A DNA stretch of 64,000 nt from Roseovarius carneus. GTDB lineage: Bacteria; Pseudomonadota; Alphaproteobacteria; Rhodobacterales; Rhodobacteraceae. The stretch's first letter is position 1. Each line of letters opens with the position of its first letter. The position numbers were made by a program, and so were the translations under genes. A model generated the notes under the pieces. It did not search any database. It saw nothing but the letters and a program-made list of their open reading frames with translations, and had not been told where the DNA came from. This document shows positions 63,033-64,000 of this stretch, piece after piece. The DNA is taken from NCBI RefSeq assembly GCF_020141465.1, contig NZ_JAHSPD010000001.1:1160374-1224373 (forward strand), in the 5' to 3' direction.

Positions 63033-64000
63033 GGCCGATTTTCCAACATGGGCGAGAGAGTGCCCGTGGCTTGTCTTGTCCCAGAAAAACGGCGCGAAGA
63101 TCAGCTCATAAAGGGCTTTGTAGGCCGCAATCGTGCCAAGCGGCGTGTAGAGATGCGTTGTCGGCACCCATGGCATGAGGTGACGGTGAAACCGGCCCGA
63201 GACAGCCATGAGGTGAATGCCGATATTGAGCACCTCCACCGCGAGAAAAAGCCGCCCAAACGCCAAGAGCACATCGCGCGGCATTATGGGATCAAGCGGG
63301 TGCGGCAGGCCAAAGAGCACCAGCCAGAAGGACCACAGAAACGGCGCCAGCATGAATTGCGAGAGCGCCGCCACGAAATGCGCCTGAAACCCCCAGAATT
63401 TCCACGCGCCAAGCTGCCGGTATAGCAAGCGTGGCTGACGCATATGCACGAGATAGGTGGTCATATAGCCCTTGAGCCAGCGAGAGCGCTGTTTGATCCA
63501 TGGCCAAGGTTTGCATGCCGCCTCCTCGCCGGTGACGGTCCCGATCACTTCGGTCCTGTAGCCATGCCGCGCGAGGCGAAAGCCCAGATCGGCGTCTTCG
63601 GTCACGTTATGCGCGTCCCACCCGCCAAGGGTTTCAAGCACTTCGCGGCGAAAATAGAGTGTGGTGCCCCCCAGAGGGATCGCAAAGCCCAGCCGTGCGA
63701 GGCCGGGCAGCATGATGCGGAACCATGTAGCATATTCGATGGAAAAGCAGCGCGCGAGCCAGTTTTGCCGCGGGTTATAGTAATCGAGGATCCCTTGCAG
63801 GCAGACAACATCGGGCGGTGCGGCCTGAAAGCGGCGCGCCACCTGCGTGATCTGATCCGGATCGGGTGCGTCTTCCGCATCGAAAATGCCGATGATGTCG
63901 CCCTCGCAGAAATCGAGCGCATAGTTCATCGCGCGCGGTTTCGTGCGTGGCTTGCCATCGGGCACGATCACGGCCCGCATCCATGGGGGCAGGTCGATTT
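62973..64000 (-). CDS. Family 2 glycosyltransferase, membrane-bound, truncated at the window edge
   Basis: A processive-type GT2 enzyme visible for ~342 residues; the frame is open to the right edge, so the N-terminus lies outside. Motifs: the nucleotide-sugar DxD-type site in GIFDAEDAPDPDQ, the acceptor/catalytic Asp in EDADLGFRL, and QRSRWLKGY (Q-x-x-RW class). Then TM segments (~200-225, 230-270 and later). The motif set is that of cellulose/polysaccharide synthase-like enzymes; the polymer is unknown. Its last 60 bp overlap the GntR gene on the other strand. Confidence 0.85.
   Translation of the reverse strand, partial: IDLPPWMRAVIVPDGKPRTKPRAMNYALDFCEGDIIGIFDAEDAPDPDQITQVARRFQAAPPDVVCLQGILDYYNPRQNWLARCFSIEYATWFRIMLPGLARLGFAIPLGGTTLYFRREVLETLGGWDAHNVTEDADLGFRLARHGYRTEVIGTVTGEEAACKPWPWIKQRSRWLKGYMTTYLVHMRQPRLLYRQLGAWKFWGFQAHFVAALSQFMLAPFLWSFWLVLFGLPHPLDPIMPRDVLLAFGRLFLAVEVLNIGIHLMAVSGRFHRHLMPWVPTTHLYTPLGTIAAYKALYELIFAPFFWDKTSHGHSLAHVGKSALKGGFDLARVQLEARHKRF

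Overview
The window looks like chromosomal DNA of a GC-rich alphaproteobacterium, most likely Rhodobacteraceae (Roseobacter group). The evidence is a CcrM-type GANTC methyltransferase next to rnhB, an alpha-type cytochrome aa3 subunit IV mini-protein, Rhodobacterales-type families (apparently DUF2125, DUF4170, DUF6446), a taurine-pyruvate aminotransferase, an OmpR-type regulator resembling CenR, and a stand-alone AlkB hydroxylase. I saw no tRNA or rRNA gene, CRISPR array, integrase, transposase or prophage. Most of the window is core genome with short, often 1-4 bp overlapping operons.

Layout. 0-2 kb: a truncated membrane protein, two small exported proteins and rnhB. 2-4 kb: ccrM, with three GANTC sites in its leader, and a double cupin. 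4-9.7 kb: alkB and mutY (minus); DciA-like/DUF721, dsbA and a CaiB-type CoA transferase (plus); then lpxK. 9.7-13.4 kb: waaA and a DUF4170 gene (lipid A/Kdo), a glutamine amidotransferase, a tautomerase and ribA. 13.6-17.2 kb: OmpR regulator, xth, thioredoxin-TPR, Lon-N protein, Trm112. 17.3-20.8 kb: enoyl-CoA hydratase/SDR pair, DUF2125 protein, GFA protein. 20.9-26.8 kb: pmbA-IMPase facing plsY, a dihydroorotase-like gene, a tail-anchored protein and pyrB. 27-34 kb: uracil-DNA glycosylase, moaB, RND efflux pair, DsbD-alpha-like protein. 34-39.3 kb: YqgE, Sua5, acyl-CoA dehydrogenase, MBL hydrolase, small acidic protein. 39.3-40.7 kb: a structured 505-bp gap, cytochrome oxidase subunit IV, lipoprotein. 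40.7-46.1 kb: tpa, ABC exporter, PG-binding/trypsin-like protein. 46.3-52.7 kb: glyQ-DUF6446-glyS-ppdK. 52.9-55.6 kb: SleB hydrolase, folB, folP. 55.6-64 kb: EamA exporter, small membrane protein, ilvC facing two tandem Lrp genes, class V aminotransferase, UbiH, small membrane protein, HAD phosphatase, GntR regulator, truncated family-2 glycosyltransferase.

The strongest unusual signals fall in two groups. The first is apparent pseudoenzymes or degenerate domains: a PyrC-like protein lacking the HxH motif and catalytic Asp beside pyrB; a trypsin-like protein with all three catalytic positions substituted; a RibA with a degenerate RibB-like N-terminus; a WaaA lacking the usual Glu. The second is non-coding structure: a perfect 20-bp inverted repeat with further hairpins at 39.38-39.68 kb; a 116-bp imperfect palindrome at 42.32-42.43 kb; and a dispersed 23-24 nt motif (about 26.93, 34.99 and 57.88 kb). 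GlyS also carries an insertion of about 85 residues in AT-richer DNA. All calls rest on reading the sequence and on remembered family features; no database search was made.
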